From NCBI GenBank assembly GCA_036732565.1, contig DAINCF010000247.1, positions 1-10,324 on the forward strand: DNA of 10,324 nt, written 5' to 3'. Shown in pieces: positions 1-7,175 of this stretch (its first letter is position 1; each line of letters opens with the position of its first letter). The position numbers and the translations under genes were made by a program. This DNA comes from JAIVJN01 sp036732565. GTDB lineage: Bacteria; Acidobacteriota; Vicinamibacteria; Vicinamibacterales; UBA2999. The notes beneath the pieces were generated by a model that saw nothing but the letters and a program-made list of their open reading frames with translations, was not told the origin of the DNA and did not search any database.

Positions 1-537
1 AGTAAGACCCAGGGCCAGGCCCTGACGGCGCTCAGCTTCGACGCCACGCGCGAGTTGGCGCTCTCCCCGGCGCTTCGCGGCTACCGCATCCTTCACTTCG
101 CGACGCACGCCGTCTTGGATACTCGCCATCCCGAGCTCTCCGGGATCGTCTTGAGCCTGGTCGACAAAACCGGCCTCCCTCGCGACGGATTTCTGCGACT
201 GCACGACATCTTCAACCTTCGGCTGGACGCCGAGGTCGTCGTGTTGAGCGCGTGCGATACGGCCCTGGGAGAGGACATTCGCGGCGAAGGGCTCGTGGGG
301 CTCACGCGTGGGTTCATGCACGCGGGCGCCTCGCAGATCATCGCGAGCTTGTGGAACGTCAACGACCGCGCCACCGCGAGTCTCATGGCCGAGCTGTATC
401 GGGGACTGCTGCGCGACCAGGCACCTGCGGCGGCACTGCGTGCGGCGCAGATCGCGCTCTGGAAGAACCCGCGCCTGCGGATGCCCGTCTATTGGGCCGG
501 CTTCACCGTGCAGGGTGACTGGCGCTCGTCTCGCTGA
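1..537 (+). CDS. CHAT-domain (caspase-like) protein, C-terminal part, 5' truncated
   Basis: The reading frame is open from base 1 to the TGA at 535-537 and gives 178 residues of a protein that begins outside the window. The sequence is the C-terminal half of a CHAT domain, the caspase-HetF-associated-with-TPRs family of clan CD cysteine proteases. The catalytic dyad is intact: His in HFATHA (codon 106-108) and Cys in VVLSACDTALG (codon 253-255). Other family landmarks are HPELSG, DGFLRLHDI, GEGLVGLTRGF, ASLWNV and the closing YWAGFTVQGDW. The family usually carries TPR repeats ahead of this domain, so those are expected upstream but cannot be seen. The TTG at 55 is not a credible start because homologous sequence continues before it. 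The natural substrate is unknown; such proteases cleave specific partner proteins in the few systems studied. The next gene lies 88 bases downstream on the same strand. Confidence 0.93.
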   Translation, partial: SKTQGQALTALSFDATRELALSPALRGYRILHFATHAVLDTRHPELSGIVLSLVDKTGLPRDGFLRLHDIFNLRLDAEVVVLSACDTALGEDIRGEGLVGLTRGFMHAGASQIIASLWNVNDRATASLMAELYRGLLRDQAPAAALRAAQIALWKNPRLRMPVYWAGFTVQGDWRSSR

Positions 538-614
538 TCGCTCCATCTTCGTCGTACGAGAGGAGTTCGACGCCGCTTTCGTCTCTACAGGCGGGGCCGC
601 ATCCGCGGTCCGGC

Positions 615-620
615 AGGAGA
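615..620 (+). promoter_or_regulatory. Ribosome binding site deciding the start at 626
   Basis: AGGAGA lies 5 bases before ATG 626. It is the reason for rejecting the longer frame that overlaps the CHAT gene. The encoded N-terminus then fits a signal peptide. Confidence 0.75.
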
Positions 621-625
621 TCTCG

Positions 626-1981
626 ATGTCGCGTCGTTCGAACCTTCGTCTCTCGATCACGTTCACGGTCTGCGCATCCCTCATGGGCCTCGCGTCGATC
701 GCATCGGCACAATCGCTGGGAACCTTCTTGTGGCAGATCGCGCCCTACTGCAACGTCGTACGGCTGTCGGTGGCGATCGACGGCGAAGCGATCCGGCTCA
801 CGGGGTTCGACGACCAGTGCGGTGGCGCCCAGCTTCCGGCGGCGGGATCGGCCATTGCCCGTGCGGATGGACTCTACGCAATCAGCTTCTATGTCGTGAC
901 CGCGAACGGCCTGGTGAGCCATCTGACGGCGGCGGTGAGTCCGACGTCGCTCTCCGGTCCATGGTCGGACAGCAGCGGTGCAACGGGCACGTTCGCGTTC
1001 ACCCCGCCGCTCCCGACGGTCGGCAGTCAGCGCCCGCCGCCGCGCGTGCCAGGTGCCACCATTTCGACCGCGTCCATCACCGACGACCAGCTCGTCGACG
1101 CGGTCATCGAGACCGAAAAGCTTGCGCCCTCCTCCGTCACCGGCGCGAAGCTTCGGCTGCCGATGTCGGCCAGCGTGAATTCATCGGGAGCCGCGCTACA
1201 GCTGAGCAACACCGGCGCCGGCGACGCCATTCGCGGCAACGCCGAGGCCCTAGGCGGGATCGGCATTTCGGGATCCGGGGAGACTGGCGTCAAAGGTCTG
1301 AGCGGGCATGCGTATGGCGTCCACGGCTATGCGCACTCGAACGCGATCGGCGTCTATGGCTGGAGCACCGGCGTCGGGCCCGCGCTGCGGCTGCTCGGAG
1401 GCTCGGGCCCGACCGCGATCATCGAGAGCACGGGCGCCTCCAATACCAACCACGTGGTCGTGATCAACGGCGCCGGCGGCGGCAACCTCCTTCAAGCGTC
1501 CAGTGCGGGCTTGCCTCGATTTCGCGTCACCTCGAGCGGCGCCGTTCAAGCCGACGGGGCGTACACGTCACCGGCCGCGGACGTGGCGGAGTTCATCGAC
1601 ACCGACGAGACGCTCACGCCGGGAGACGTCGTCGAGATCGATCCTTCGGGCACCGGCCGCTTTCGCCGCACCACGATGGCCTCAGCGAGAACCGTCGCGG
1701 GCGTCGTCACGACGAAGCCTGGCGTGTTGCTGCGATCGAGCAGCGAGCGCGACGAGGTCGGGGATGGGCCGGCGATTGCGTTGGCCGGTCGCGTGCCCGT
1801 GAAAGTCAGCGCGGAGAGCGGCCCGATCGCGGCCGGCGATCTGCTCGTCGCGTCGAACCTCCCCGGGCACGCGATGCGGGCGCCCGAAATGCCCTCGCCG
1901 GGGACGGTGATCGGCAAGGCGCTGGGACCCCACGCCGGCGAGAGCGCCGGCGTCATCGACATGCTCGTGATGTTGAGATGA
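626..1981 (+). CDS. Secreted protein with tail-fibre-like neck, GV-G repeats and conserved C-terminal domain; function unknown
   Basis: The frame is open further upstream into the CHAT gene, but ATG 626 is chosen because AGGAGA (615-620) sits 5 bases ahead and the protein then begins with a clear signal peptide (residues 1-28, cleavage at ASA|QS). The mature protein of about 420 residues has several parts. An N-terminal globular segment (about 29-125) contains two cysteines (42 and 65) that could form a disulfide. A short ITDDQL...EKLAPSSVTGAKL stretch (151-176) resembles the linear repeats of phage tail fibres. Glycine repeats with GVKG, GVHG and GVYG steps follow (about 211-250). The C-terminal domain (about 316-451) has ADVAEF, LTPGDVVEID, VAGVV, GRVPVKV, GDLLV and GTVIGKAL. 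This domain vaguely recalls the autoproteolytic C-terminal domains of phage appendage proteins (Peptidase_G2 type), but that is a weak resemblance only. It may form a trimeric exported fibre. Its location after a CHAT protease is suggestive, not proof of partnership. Confidence 0.88.
   Translation: MSRRSNLRLSITFTVCASLMGLASIASAQSLGTFLWQIAPYCNVVRLSVAIDGEAIRLTGFDDQCGGAQLPAAGSAIARADGLYAISFYVVTANGLVSHLTAAVSPTSLSGPWSDSSGATGTFAFTPPLPTVGSQRPPPRVPGATISTASITDDQLVDAVIETEKLAPSSVTGAKLRLPMSASVNSSGAALQLSNTGAGDAIRGNAEALGGIGISGSGETGVKGLSGHAYGVHGYAHSNAIGVYGWSTGVGPALRLLGGSGPTAIIESTGASNTNHVVVINGAGGGNLLQASSAGLPRFRVTSSGAVQADGAYTSPAADVAEFIDTDETLTPGDVVEIDPSGTGRFRRTTMASARTVAGVVTTKPGVLLRSSSERDEVGDGPAIALAGRVPVKVSAESGPIAAGDLLVASNLPGHAMRAPEMPSPGTVIGKALGPHAGESAGVIDMLVMLR
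1256..1375 (+). repeat. Degenerate GV-x-G decapeptide-like coding repeats
   Basis: Residues 211-250 of the secreted protein read as about four units of 10-11 residues: GIGISGSGET, GVKGLSGHAY, GVHGYAHSNAI and GVYGWSTGV. Three of them start with G-V-[KHY]-G. Repeats of this look occur in secreted, probably beta-helical or fibre-forming proteins. The DNA is not a clean tandem repeat, so the similarity is at protein level. Confidence 0.6.
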
Positions 1982-1989
1982 GCACACCG

Positions 1990-2016
1990 ATGCGTCGGCG
2001 CCGCGCCGTCACGCAT
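1990..2016. terminator. Possible bidirectional hairpin between convergent genes
   Basis: In the 48 bases between the converging stop codons, ATGCGT-CGGCG pairs with CGCCG-TC-ACGCAT around a 3-base loop. This gives 11 paired bases with a 2-base bulge. There is no T-run on either side, so this is not a canonical intrinsic terminator. The position between convergent genes is the main support. Confidence 0.3.
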
Positions 2017-2029
2017 TGATGAACGTTCG

Positions 2030-2629
2030 TTAGCGCGGGACGCGAACGGTGAGGGGCGCCGCGAGCCTGGTCACGAAACGGGCGCCCGGCCCCAGCTGCA
2101 CCTCTTTCCCGCGCGTCGCCAGCACGACGCCGGTTCCCGCACCGCCGCCGATCGCACTTCCGATGGCCGCGCCTTTGCCGCCATCCGCGAGCGCACCGAC
2201 GAGCGCACCTGCGCCGGCGCCGATGCCGATCTTCGTGGCGTCGGCGCGCTTCGTGCCAGGCGCCGTACGGGCGATGGTCGCCGACTGGATGCGGTACCGT
2301 TCGTCGTAGGCGTGGATCGAGGTCAAGCGAAACGCCACTCGGCCGCGTCCCTTCACCTTTGCTGATCGCCTCGCGTCAGTGACCACTCCGCGCAACACCG
2401 TGCCGGCGGGGATCACCTTCACACCGTCGACGACGATCGAACGTCTGAGGACCGCCGACACGGGGTCCTCGACGCGGCTCGCATTCGACGCGACGCGAGA
2501 CGTGAGCTCGATGCTGAGCGGAGTACCCGCCGGGATCGTGATCTCCCGATCACGCGCCTCTTCGGCACGCAGACTCGACATCGGGAACGTGAAGAGAGCC
2601 GCGACGAGGCCCAACGTTGTCCATCGCAT
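2030..2629 (-). CDS. Secreted glycine-zipper protein with two IPAGT motifs; function unknown
   Basis: The ATG at 2629-2627 is preceded by AGGAG (2638-2642 on the + strand) with 8 bases of spacing. The 199-residue product starts with a signal peptide (about 1-22, cleavage near LRA|EE). The mature part has a beta-rich region with two similar elements, IPAGTPLSIEL (32-42) and IPAGTVLRGVV (73-83), followed by KVKGRGRVAFRLTSI (91-105). A glycine zipper (about 134-168: repeated GxGxG and GGxGxA steps, with ALVGAL and AAIGSAIGGG) follows. The C-terminus is short and beta-like. The IPAGT-L-G pattern is reminiscent of secreted proteins sharing a VirB10/TrbI-like beta fold, but the family cannot be named with certainty. 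The glycine zipper suggests oligomerisation or association with a membrane. The protein is probably periplasmic or at the outer membrane. The gene is convergent with the fibre-like protein gene and is transcribed in the same direction as the hydrolase upstream of it, 168 bases away, so separate transcription is likely. Confidence 0.85.
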   Translation of the reverse strand: MRWTTLGLVAALFTFPMSSLRAEEARDREITIPAGTPLSIELTSRVASNASRVEDPVSAVLRRSIVVDGVKVIPAGTVLRGVVTDARRSAKVKGRGRVAFRLTSIHAYDERYRIQSATIARTAPGTKRADATKIGIGAGAGALVGALADGGKGAAIGSAIGGGAGTGVVLATRGKEVQLGPGARFVTRLAAPLTVRVPR

Positions 2630-2704
2630 GACGACTGCTCCTTTCGGGCAGCAACCCTGCGAGGATTCGCTGCAAGCGAGCCGCCACGTCGCAGTGCTTC
2701 GCGG

Positions 2705-2718
2705 CTATCGACCGATAG
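2705..2718. promoter_or_regulatory. Small interrupted palindrome CTATCG-AC-CGATAG
   Basis: This is a perfect 6-base dyad with a 2-base centre, 76 bases upstream of the glycine-zipper gene start. It lies in a 168-base gap that otherwise shows no clear promoter boxes. It could be an operator for that gene. There is no family assignment and chance occurrence is quite possible. Confidence 0.25.
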
Positions 2719-2797
2719 GCCTTTATCTCGAGTGACTTACCAGGAAGAGCCAGCGCCGGAAGCTCAGCTGTGGTGCCATCGAGAGTGGACGCGAGAC

Positions 2798-3622
2798 TTA
2801 CGCTCGGATGAACGCCAGCAGGTCGGCGTTGATCGTCTCGGCCTCGGTCGTGGGCATGCCGTGCGGAAAGCCCTTGTAGGTTTTCAACGTGCTGTTCTGC
2901 AGCAGCTTCGCCGATAGCGGTGCTGAATCGGCATAGGGCACGATCTGGTCGTCGTCGCCGTGCATCACCAGGACCGGCACGGTGATCTTCTTCAGGTCTT
3001 CGGTGAAGTCCGTCTGCGAGAAGGCGACGATGCCGTCATAGTGTGCCTTGGCGCCTCCCATCATGCCCTGGCGCCACCAATTCCAGATCACGCCTTGAGC
3101 GGGTTTCGCACCAGGCCGGTTGTAGCCATAGAACGGGCCAGCCGGGACGTCGTAATAGAACTGGGCCCGGTTGGTGGCGACCTGCGCTTGAAACCCGTCG
3201 AACACGTCCTTGGGCAGCCCGCCAGGGTTGGCCGCCGTCTGCACCATCAGCGGCGGCACCGCGGCGATGATTGCCGCTTTGGCCACCCGGCTCTCGCCGT
3301 GGCGCGCGAGGTAGTGCACCACCTCGCCGCCGCCGGTCGAGTGGCCAACATGCACCGCGTCCTTGAGATCGAGATGCGCGGTCAGCGCCGCGAGGTCGGC
3401 GGCGTAGTGATCCATGTCGTGGCCGTCAGCCGTCTGGGTGGAACGGCCATGTCCGCGCCGGTCGTGGGCGATCACGCGATACCCGTGCTGAAGGAAGAAC
3501 AGCATCTGCGTGTCCCAATCATCGGCCGAGAGCGGCCAGCCGTGGCTGAACACGATGGGCTGCCCCGTGCCCCAGTCCTTATAAAAGATTTCAACGCCGT
3601 CTTTCGTGGTGATCGTGTTCAT
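2798..3622 (-). CDS. Alpha/beta hydrolase, cofactor-free chloroperoxidase / arylesterase family
   Basis: The 274-residue product belongs to the non-heme chloroperoxidase (perhydrolase/esterase) branch of the alpha/beta hydrolase fold and has normal family length. Visible elements are the oxyanion loop HGWP (27-30), HDRRGHGRS (53-61), the nucleophile elbow GHSTGG with Ser95, HGDDDQIVP with Asp225, and GFPHGMP with His254. This triad has the same spacing as the one known from Streptomyces chloroperoxidases. There is no signal peptide, so the enzyme is cytoplasmic. Real substrates are probably esters or lactones; peroxide-dependent halogenation is a side reaction in this family. The start at ATG 3622 is chosen because homologues begin MN-I-T-KDG, and a purine-rich AGAGAGG (3629-3635 on the + strand) lies 6 bases upstream. 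A GTG at 3685 in frame would add 21 residues unlike the family. The sequence is very close in style to proteobacterial enzymes, so horizontal acquisition is possible but not shown. It is divergent from the first receptor gene. Confidence 0.93.
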   Translation of the reverse strand: MNTITTKDGVEIFYKDWGTGQPIVFSHGWPLSADDWDTQMLFFLQHGYRVIAHDRRGHGRSTQTADGHDMDHYAADLAALTAHLDLKDAVHVGHSTGGGEVVHYLARHGESRVAKAAIIAAVPPLMVQTAANPGGLPKDVFDGFQAQVATNRAQFYYDVPAGPFYGYNRPGAKPAQGVIWNWWRQGMMGGAKAHYDGIVAFSQTDFTEDLKKITVPVLVMHGDDDQIVPYADSAPLSAKLLQNSTLKTYKGFPHGMPTTEAETINADLLAFIRA

Positions 3623-3653
3623 CTCGCGCCTCTCTCTGATGAAGGTCAACGCG

Positions 3654-3691
3654 CCTGTCGCGCTTCTACTATGGCGTAGAGCCACGACAGG
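3654..3691 (-). promoter_or_regulatory. Imperfect hairpin in the hydrolase upstream region
   Basis: CCTGTCG (3654-3660) pairs with CGACAGG (3685-3691). Inside it TCTAC (3665-3669) pairs with GTAGA (3676-3680) around a 6-base loop. It lies 31 bases upstream of the hydrolase start codon and has no T-run. It would be either a leader RNA hairpin or a protein-binding dyad. No known class was recognised. Confidence 0.4.
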
Positions 3692-3730
3692 AGGTTGTAG
3701 CCTCGCGTCAATGGCCGAGCTGGTAACGGC

Positions 3731-3744
3731 TGAAAACGCTTACA
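3731..3744. promoter_or_regulatory. LacI/GalR-family operator-like palindrome
   Basis: TGAAAACGCTTACA agrees at every defined position with the catabolite-response/LacI-family operator consensus TGWAANCGNTNWCA, including the central CG typical of this regulator family. It agrees when read on the other strand as well. It lies in the divergent region, 89 bases before the first receptor start and 108 bases before the hydrolase start, directly upstream of a weak candidate -35 box (3748). It could control either gene. The receptor is favoured because the second receptor carries a related site. Confidence 0.6.
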
Positions 3745-3747
3745 TCC

Positions 3748-3776
3748 TTGAATTTCACACAAAACGGGGGTAGCGT
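3748..3776 (+). promoter_or_regulatory. Weak candidate promoter for the first TonB-dependent receptor
   Basis: TTGAAT (3748-3753) is followed after 17 bases by TAGCGT (3771-3776). The -35 box is fair and the -10 box is poor. Support comes from its position just after the operator-like palindrome and 57 bases ahead of the start codon. Confidence 0.25.
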
Positions 3777-3820
3777 CACCACCTGCTCAAGACTGCGTTG
3801 GCCGTGCCGCGTCACGGTTG

Positions 3821-3826
3821 AGGAGG
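3821..3826 (+). promoter_or_regulatory. Ribosome binding site that selects ATG 3834 over ATG 3828
   Basis: A perfect AGGAGG occupies 3821-3826. It is only one base from ATG 3828 but 7 bases from the in-frame ATG 3834. Normal spacing therefore favours 3834, which makes the protein two residues shorter and starts it MSRFLT. Confidence 0.8.
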
Positions 3827-3833
3827 GATGGAC

Positions 3834-6800
3834 ATGTCGCGCTTCCTGACAATTGGCGTCGTCGGGGTGTTGCTCTTGTGCCCCACATTTGTGGCCGCCC
3901 AGGCCATCACCGGCACCTTGCTCGGAAACGTCACCGATAGCGAAGGGCTTGCCGTTCCCGGTGCCACGGTCACCGTGACCGAGGTCAACACCAACATCTC
4001 GACCACCGCGGTCACCAATCCATCCGGCCACTATGTGTTTTCGAGCTTGAGGAACGGCGTCTACCGCATCGAGACGGAGCTCACCGGGTTCCAGAAGATC
4101 GTGCGTGACGGCGTGGAGGTCAAGGTCAATACGACGGTCCGCGTGGACCTTCCGCTCACGGTCAGTGCCATACAGGAATCGGTCACCGTCGTCGGCGAGA
4201 CGCCGCTCTTGCAGACCGATCGTGTCGACACCGGCCGCCTCATCGAAGCGATCCAGGTGCAGAGCGTGCCGCTCGGCTTCAATCGCAACTTCCAGTCGGC
4301 GCTGATCACGGTCCCGGGCGCGACGCGCCCGTTCCGCCCGCACTCGGAGTTCTTCAACGCGCAGGACAGCCTCTCGACCAACGTCAACGGGCAGTCGCGT
4401 CTGGCCAACAACGTGCAGCTCGAGGGCGTCGACAACAATCAGCGCACCGGGCTCCTCACCGTGCTGATCCCGCCGGCGGAAGCGATCGAGACGGTCAGCG
4501 TGAGCACGAGCATGTACGACGCCGAGTTCGGGCGCGCGGGCGGCGCGATCACGAACGTGACGCTCAAGTCCGGCACCAACGACGTGAAAGGCAGCGCGTT
4601 CGCGTTCGCCAACAACGAGTCGACGATGGCCGCGGGATACTTTTCGCATCTGAAGCCGCCGACCGAGTACCTGCAGACCGGCTTCACGCTCGGCGGCCCG
4701 ATTCGGCGGAACAAGCTGTTCTTCTTCGGGGACTATCAGTACACGCGCGACAACGCAGGCCGCAGCACGCGCGCCGCGATTCCCCCAGTGCCGTTCCGCA
4801 ACGGCGACTTCAGTGCGGCGCCGACGACGATCTACGACCCCGCCACCGGCAATGCCGACGGCACCGGCCGTCAGCCGTTTCCCGGCAACGTCATCCCCGC
4901 CAATCGCATCAGCCCGATCGCGCGGGCGATCCTCGCCAATCTGCCGGAGCCGAATCTCGCGGCGGCACCCGGACAGATCAACTACCAGACGCCGTACGTC
5001 AGGGAGAAGACGCTCAACTCGTTCGACGTCAAGGTCAACCAGCAGCTCACGATCGCCGATCAGCTCTCGGCGCGATTGAGCTACATGCGTCCAGTGATCA
5101 AGGATCCGGCCGTCTTCGGACCCTTCGGCGGAGGGGGCAAGGACTTCGCGGGAGAGGGCTCGGTTTCGACGTACAGCAGCGCGGCCAACTACACGCGCAC
5201 CTGGTCCCCGACGCTCGTGATGGAAGCGCGGTTTGGGTTCAGCTATTACCACAACGAGGCGCTCTCGGATGGTGACGGTCTGCGCACGGCCGCGGAAGTG
5301 GGCATTCCAGGCGCGAACATCGACGAGTGGTCCAGCGGCATGACGCAAATCGACATCACCGGATTCAACAATCCCGTCTTCGGGTTCTCGGCCAGCCTGC
5401 CGTGGGACCGTTCCGAGAAAACGACGCAGTTCGCCGCCGTCTTCACCAAGGTGATGGGCAATCACACGATCAAGTTCGGTGAGGACTTCCGCTACAACCG
5501 CGACTTCCTGCTCCAGACGCAGGACAACGGCGGCTCTCGCGGACGCTATCAGTTCAGGGGACAGCAGACCGCCATCCCCAGTGACGGCGCGGCGCAGAAC
5601 GGCTTCGCCAACGCGTTCGCCGCGTTCCTGCTCGACGTGCCGGCGGGCATCGGCCGCGACCTCCGGGTGGTCGACCCGGGCGTGCGTCACCGGGCCTTCT
5701 TCGCCTTCATCCAGGACAAATGGCAGGTCACGTCGAACCTGACCGTCGATTTGGGTATCCGACACGAGTACTACACTCCGCTCGTCGGCCTCGAGGATCA
5801 GGGCGGACTCGCCAACTACGATCCGGACACGAATACCCTACGCGTCGCCGGATATGGCGATGTGAGCGACTCGGTCGGCGTCGAGAGCTACTTCGGCAAC
5901 TTCGCGCCGCGGGTGGGCGCGTCGTATCGCCTCGGCGACAAGACGGTCGTGCGCGGCGGCTACGGCGTCAGCACGATTCCGTTCCCCGACAATTCCTACG
6001 CGTACAACTTCCCGGTGAAGCAGAACAACCAGTTCGATCCGGCGAACACGTTCGCGGCCGCAGGCTCGATGCAGAACGGCTTTCCGAATCCGATCGTGGC
6101 CAACATTCCGGCGAACGGCATCATCGACGCAAGTACGCCGGCGCTCCGAAACCAGCGGTACTTCTACGTACCTTCGGACCTCCGCGAAGCCTCGCTGCAC
6201 TCGTGGAACGCGGCGTATCAACGCCAGCTCCCAGGACGGTGGACGGCCGAAGTGGCGTACGTCGGCAATCGCGGCCACAACGTGCTAGGCACGATCAACA
6301 TGAACGCGGGAAACGTGCTCGGCGCCGATAACGCCGGCCGGGCGCTCTTCGGGCCATTCGGCCGGACCGCCGAGGTGACGACGTGGATCCCGGTGAAGGG
6401 GGAGTACCACGCGCTGCAAACCAAAGTGGATCGGCGGTTCTCGAACGGCCTGCTGGTCACGACCTCCTACACGCTGAGCCGGGGAAAGAACTACTCGAAC
6501 GATGACAGCAACGGCAATATTCAGACGCCAGCCGACATCGAACGGAGCTGGGCGCGGACGGATCAGGATCGGCTCCACAACTTCGTGGTGAGCTGGGTCT
6601 ACCACCTGCCGGTTGGACCAGACCGCCGCTGGCTCCGCGAGGGTGCGCTCAGCCACATCCTTGGGGGGTGGCAGGTCTCCGGCTTCTTCACCAGGCAGTC
6701 GGGCGAGCCCATCGAATTCGAGGCCAACGCCGCGTCATTGCGGGCGCCGGGCAACACGCAGCGACCCAATGCCACCGGAACGCCGGAAGTGCTCGGCGGC

Positions 6801-7118
6801 ATCGGCCAGGGCAACCTGTGGTTCGACACGTCGGTGTTCTCCGCGCCCGCCGAGGGGACGTGGGGCAACGTGCTGCGCAACAGCCTGCTCGATGGGCCGA
6901 GCTACACCAACGTGGATCTCACGCTCGCGAAGGTGTTCACGTTGCCGCACGGCATGCGCGGCGAGTTCCGGATCGACGCGTTCAACGTGTTCAACATCCC
7001 GAACTTCCAGTTCGAGACCGCGAACGAGACGTTCGGCAACGCCCTCTTCGGGCAGCTGACGACCGTGGTCCCGAACAACGAGCGTCTCGTGCGCTTCGGC
7101 GTCAGGGTCACGTTCTAG
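3834..7118 (+). CDS. TonB-dependent outer-membrane receptor, Oar/CarboxypepD_reg-like type (first copy)
   Basis: The product of 1094 residues is a TonB-dependent active transporter of the outer membrane. The parts in order are a signal peptide (1-22, cleavage FVAA|QAI) and an N-terminal carboxypeptidase-regulatory-like beta-sandwich domain (about 26-108; GNVTDSEGLAVPGATVTVTE, PSGHYVFSSLRNGVYRIE). A linker with ESVTVVGETPLLQTD follows, then a plug (about 126-250; VNGQSRLANNVQLEGVDNN, AEFGRAGGAITNVTLKSGTN) and a long beta-barrel with LGGPI-RRNKLFFFGDYQ. The end is VRFGVRVTF, with the terminal Phe typical for BAM-inserted barrels. No SusD-like partner is next to it. The palindrome at 3731-3744 suggests control by a LacI-family repressor and thus a carbohydrate ligand; this is inference. 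An intrinsic terminator lies 57 bases beyond the stop. The substrate cannot be named. Confidence 0.95.
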   Translation: MSRFLTIGVVGVLLLCPTFVAAQAITGTLLGNVTDSEGLAVPGATVTVTEVNTNISTTAVTNPSGHYVFSSLRNGVYRIETELTGFQKIVRDGVEVKVNTTVRVDLPLTVSAIQESVTVVGETPLLQTDRVDTGRLIEAIQVQSVPLGFNRNFQSALITVPGATRPFRPHSEFFNAQDSLSTNVNGQSRLANNVQLEGVDNNQRTGLLTVLIPPAEAIETVSVSTSMYDAEFGRAGGAITNVTLKSGTNDVKGSAFAFANNESTMAAGYFSHLKPPTEYLQTGFTLGGPIRRNKLFFFGDYQYTRDNAGRSTRAAIPPVPFRNGDFSAAPTTIYDPATGNADGTGRQPFPGNVIPANRISPIARAILANLPEPNLAAAPGQINYQTPYVREKTLNSFDVKVNQQLTIADQLSARLSYMRPVIKDPAVFGPFGGGGKDFAGEGSVSTYSSAANYTRTWSPTLVMEARFGFSYYHNEALSDGDGLRTAAEVGIPGANIDEWSSGMTQIDITGFNNPVFGFSASLPWDRSEKTTQFAAVFTKVMGNHTIKFGEDFRYNRDFLLQTQDNGGSRGRYQFRGQQTAIPSDGAAQNGFANAFAAFLLDVPAGIGRDLRVVDPGVRHRAFFAFIQDKWQVTSNLTVDLGIRHEYYTPLVGLEDQGGLANYDPDTNTLRVAGYGDVSDSVGVESYFGNFAPRVGASYRLGDKTVVRGGYGVSTIPFPDNSYAYNFPVKQNNQFDPANTFAAAGSMQNGFPNPIVANIPANGIIDASTPALRNQRYFYVPSDLREASLHSWNAAYQRQLPGRWTAEVAYVGNRGHNVLGTINMNAGNVLGADNAGRALFGPFGRTAEVTTWIPVKGEYHALQTKVDRRFSNGLLVTTSYTLSRGKNYSNDDSNGNIQTPADIERSWARTDQDRLHNFVVSWVYHLPVGPDRRWLREGALSHILGGWQVSGFFTRQSGEPIEFEANAASLRAPGNTQRPNATGTPEVLGGIGQGNLWFDTSVFSAPAEGTWGNVLRNSLLDGPSYTNVDLTLAKVFTLPHGMRGEFRIDAFNVFNIPNFQFETANETFGNALFGQLTTVVPNNERLVRFGVRVTF

Positions 7119-7175
7119 TCCTCGACTTCGACGGGCCTCACCGCTGCGGATCGGCGATGCGCCGCCCAGCTCATC

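Noticed and set aside
308..625. Upstream extension of the secreted protein frame into the CHAT gene
   Set aside because: Its translation is an Arg/Ser/Cys-rich shadow of the CHAT coding sequence. The signal peptide and a good ribosome binding site point to ATG 626.
538..625. Possible promoter or terminator between the CHAT gene and the secreted protein gene
   Set aside because: No hairpin with T-run and no convincing -35/-10 pair were found. Only the ribosome binding site at 615-620 is supported.
730..2019. 429-codon plus-strand frame overlapping the secreted protein gene
   Set aside because: The translation is almost entirely Arg/Gly/Asp/His-rich without any domain, and the alternative frame has signal peptide and conserved domains.
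3623..3685. Longer N-terminus of the hydrolase starting at GTG 3685
   Set aside because: The 21 extra residues do not resemble the family, overlap the hairpin at 3654-3691, and a purine-rich site precedes ATG 3622.
3708..5765. 685-codon open frame on the minus strand opposite the first receptor gene
   Set aside because: It lies antisense to a clear receptor gene in GC-rich DNA. The translation is an Arg/Val/Asp/Glu/His-rich low-order sequence with no family motifs, typical of a shadow frame.
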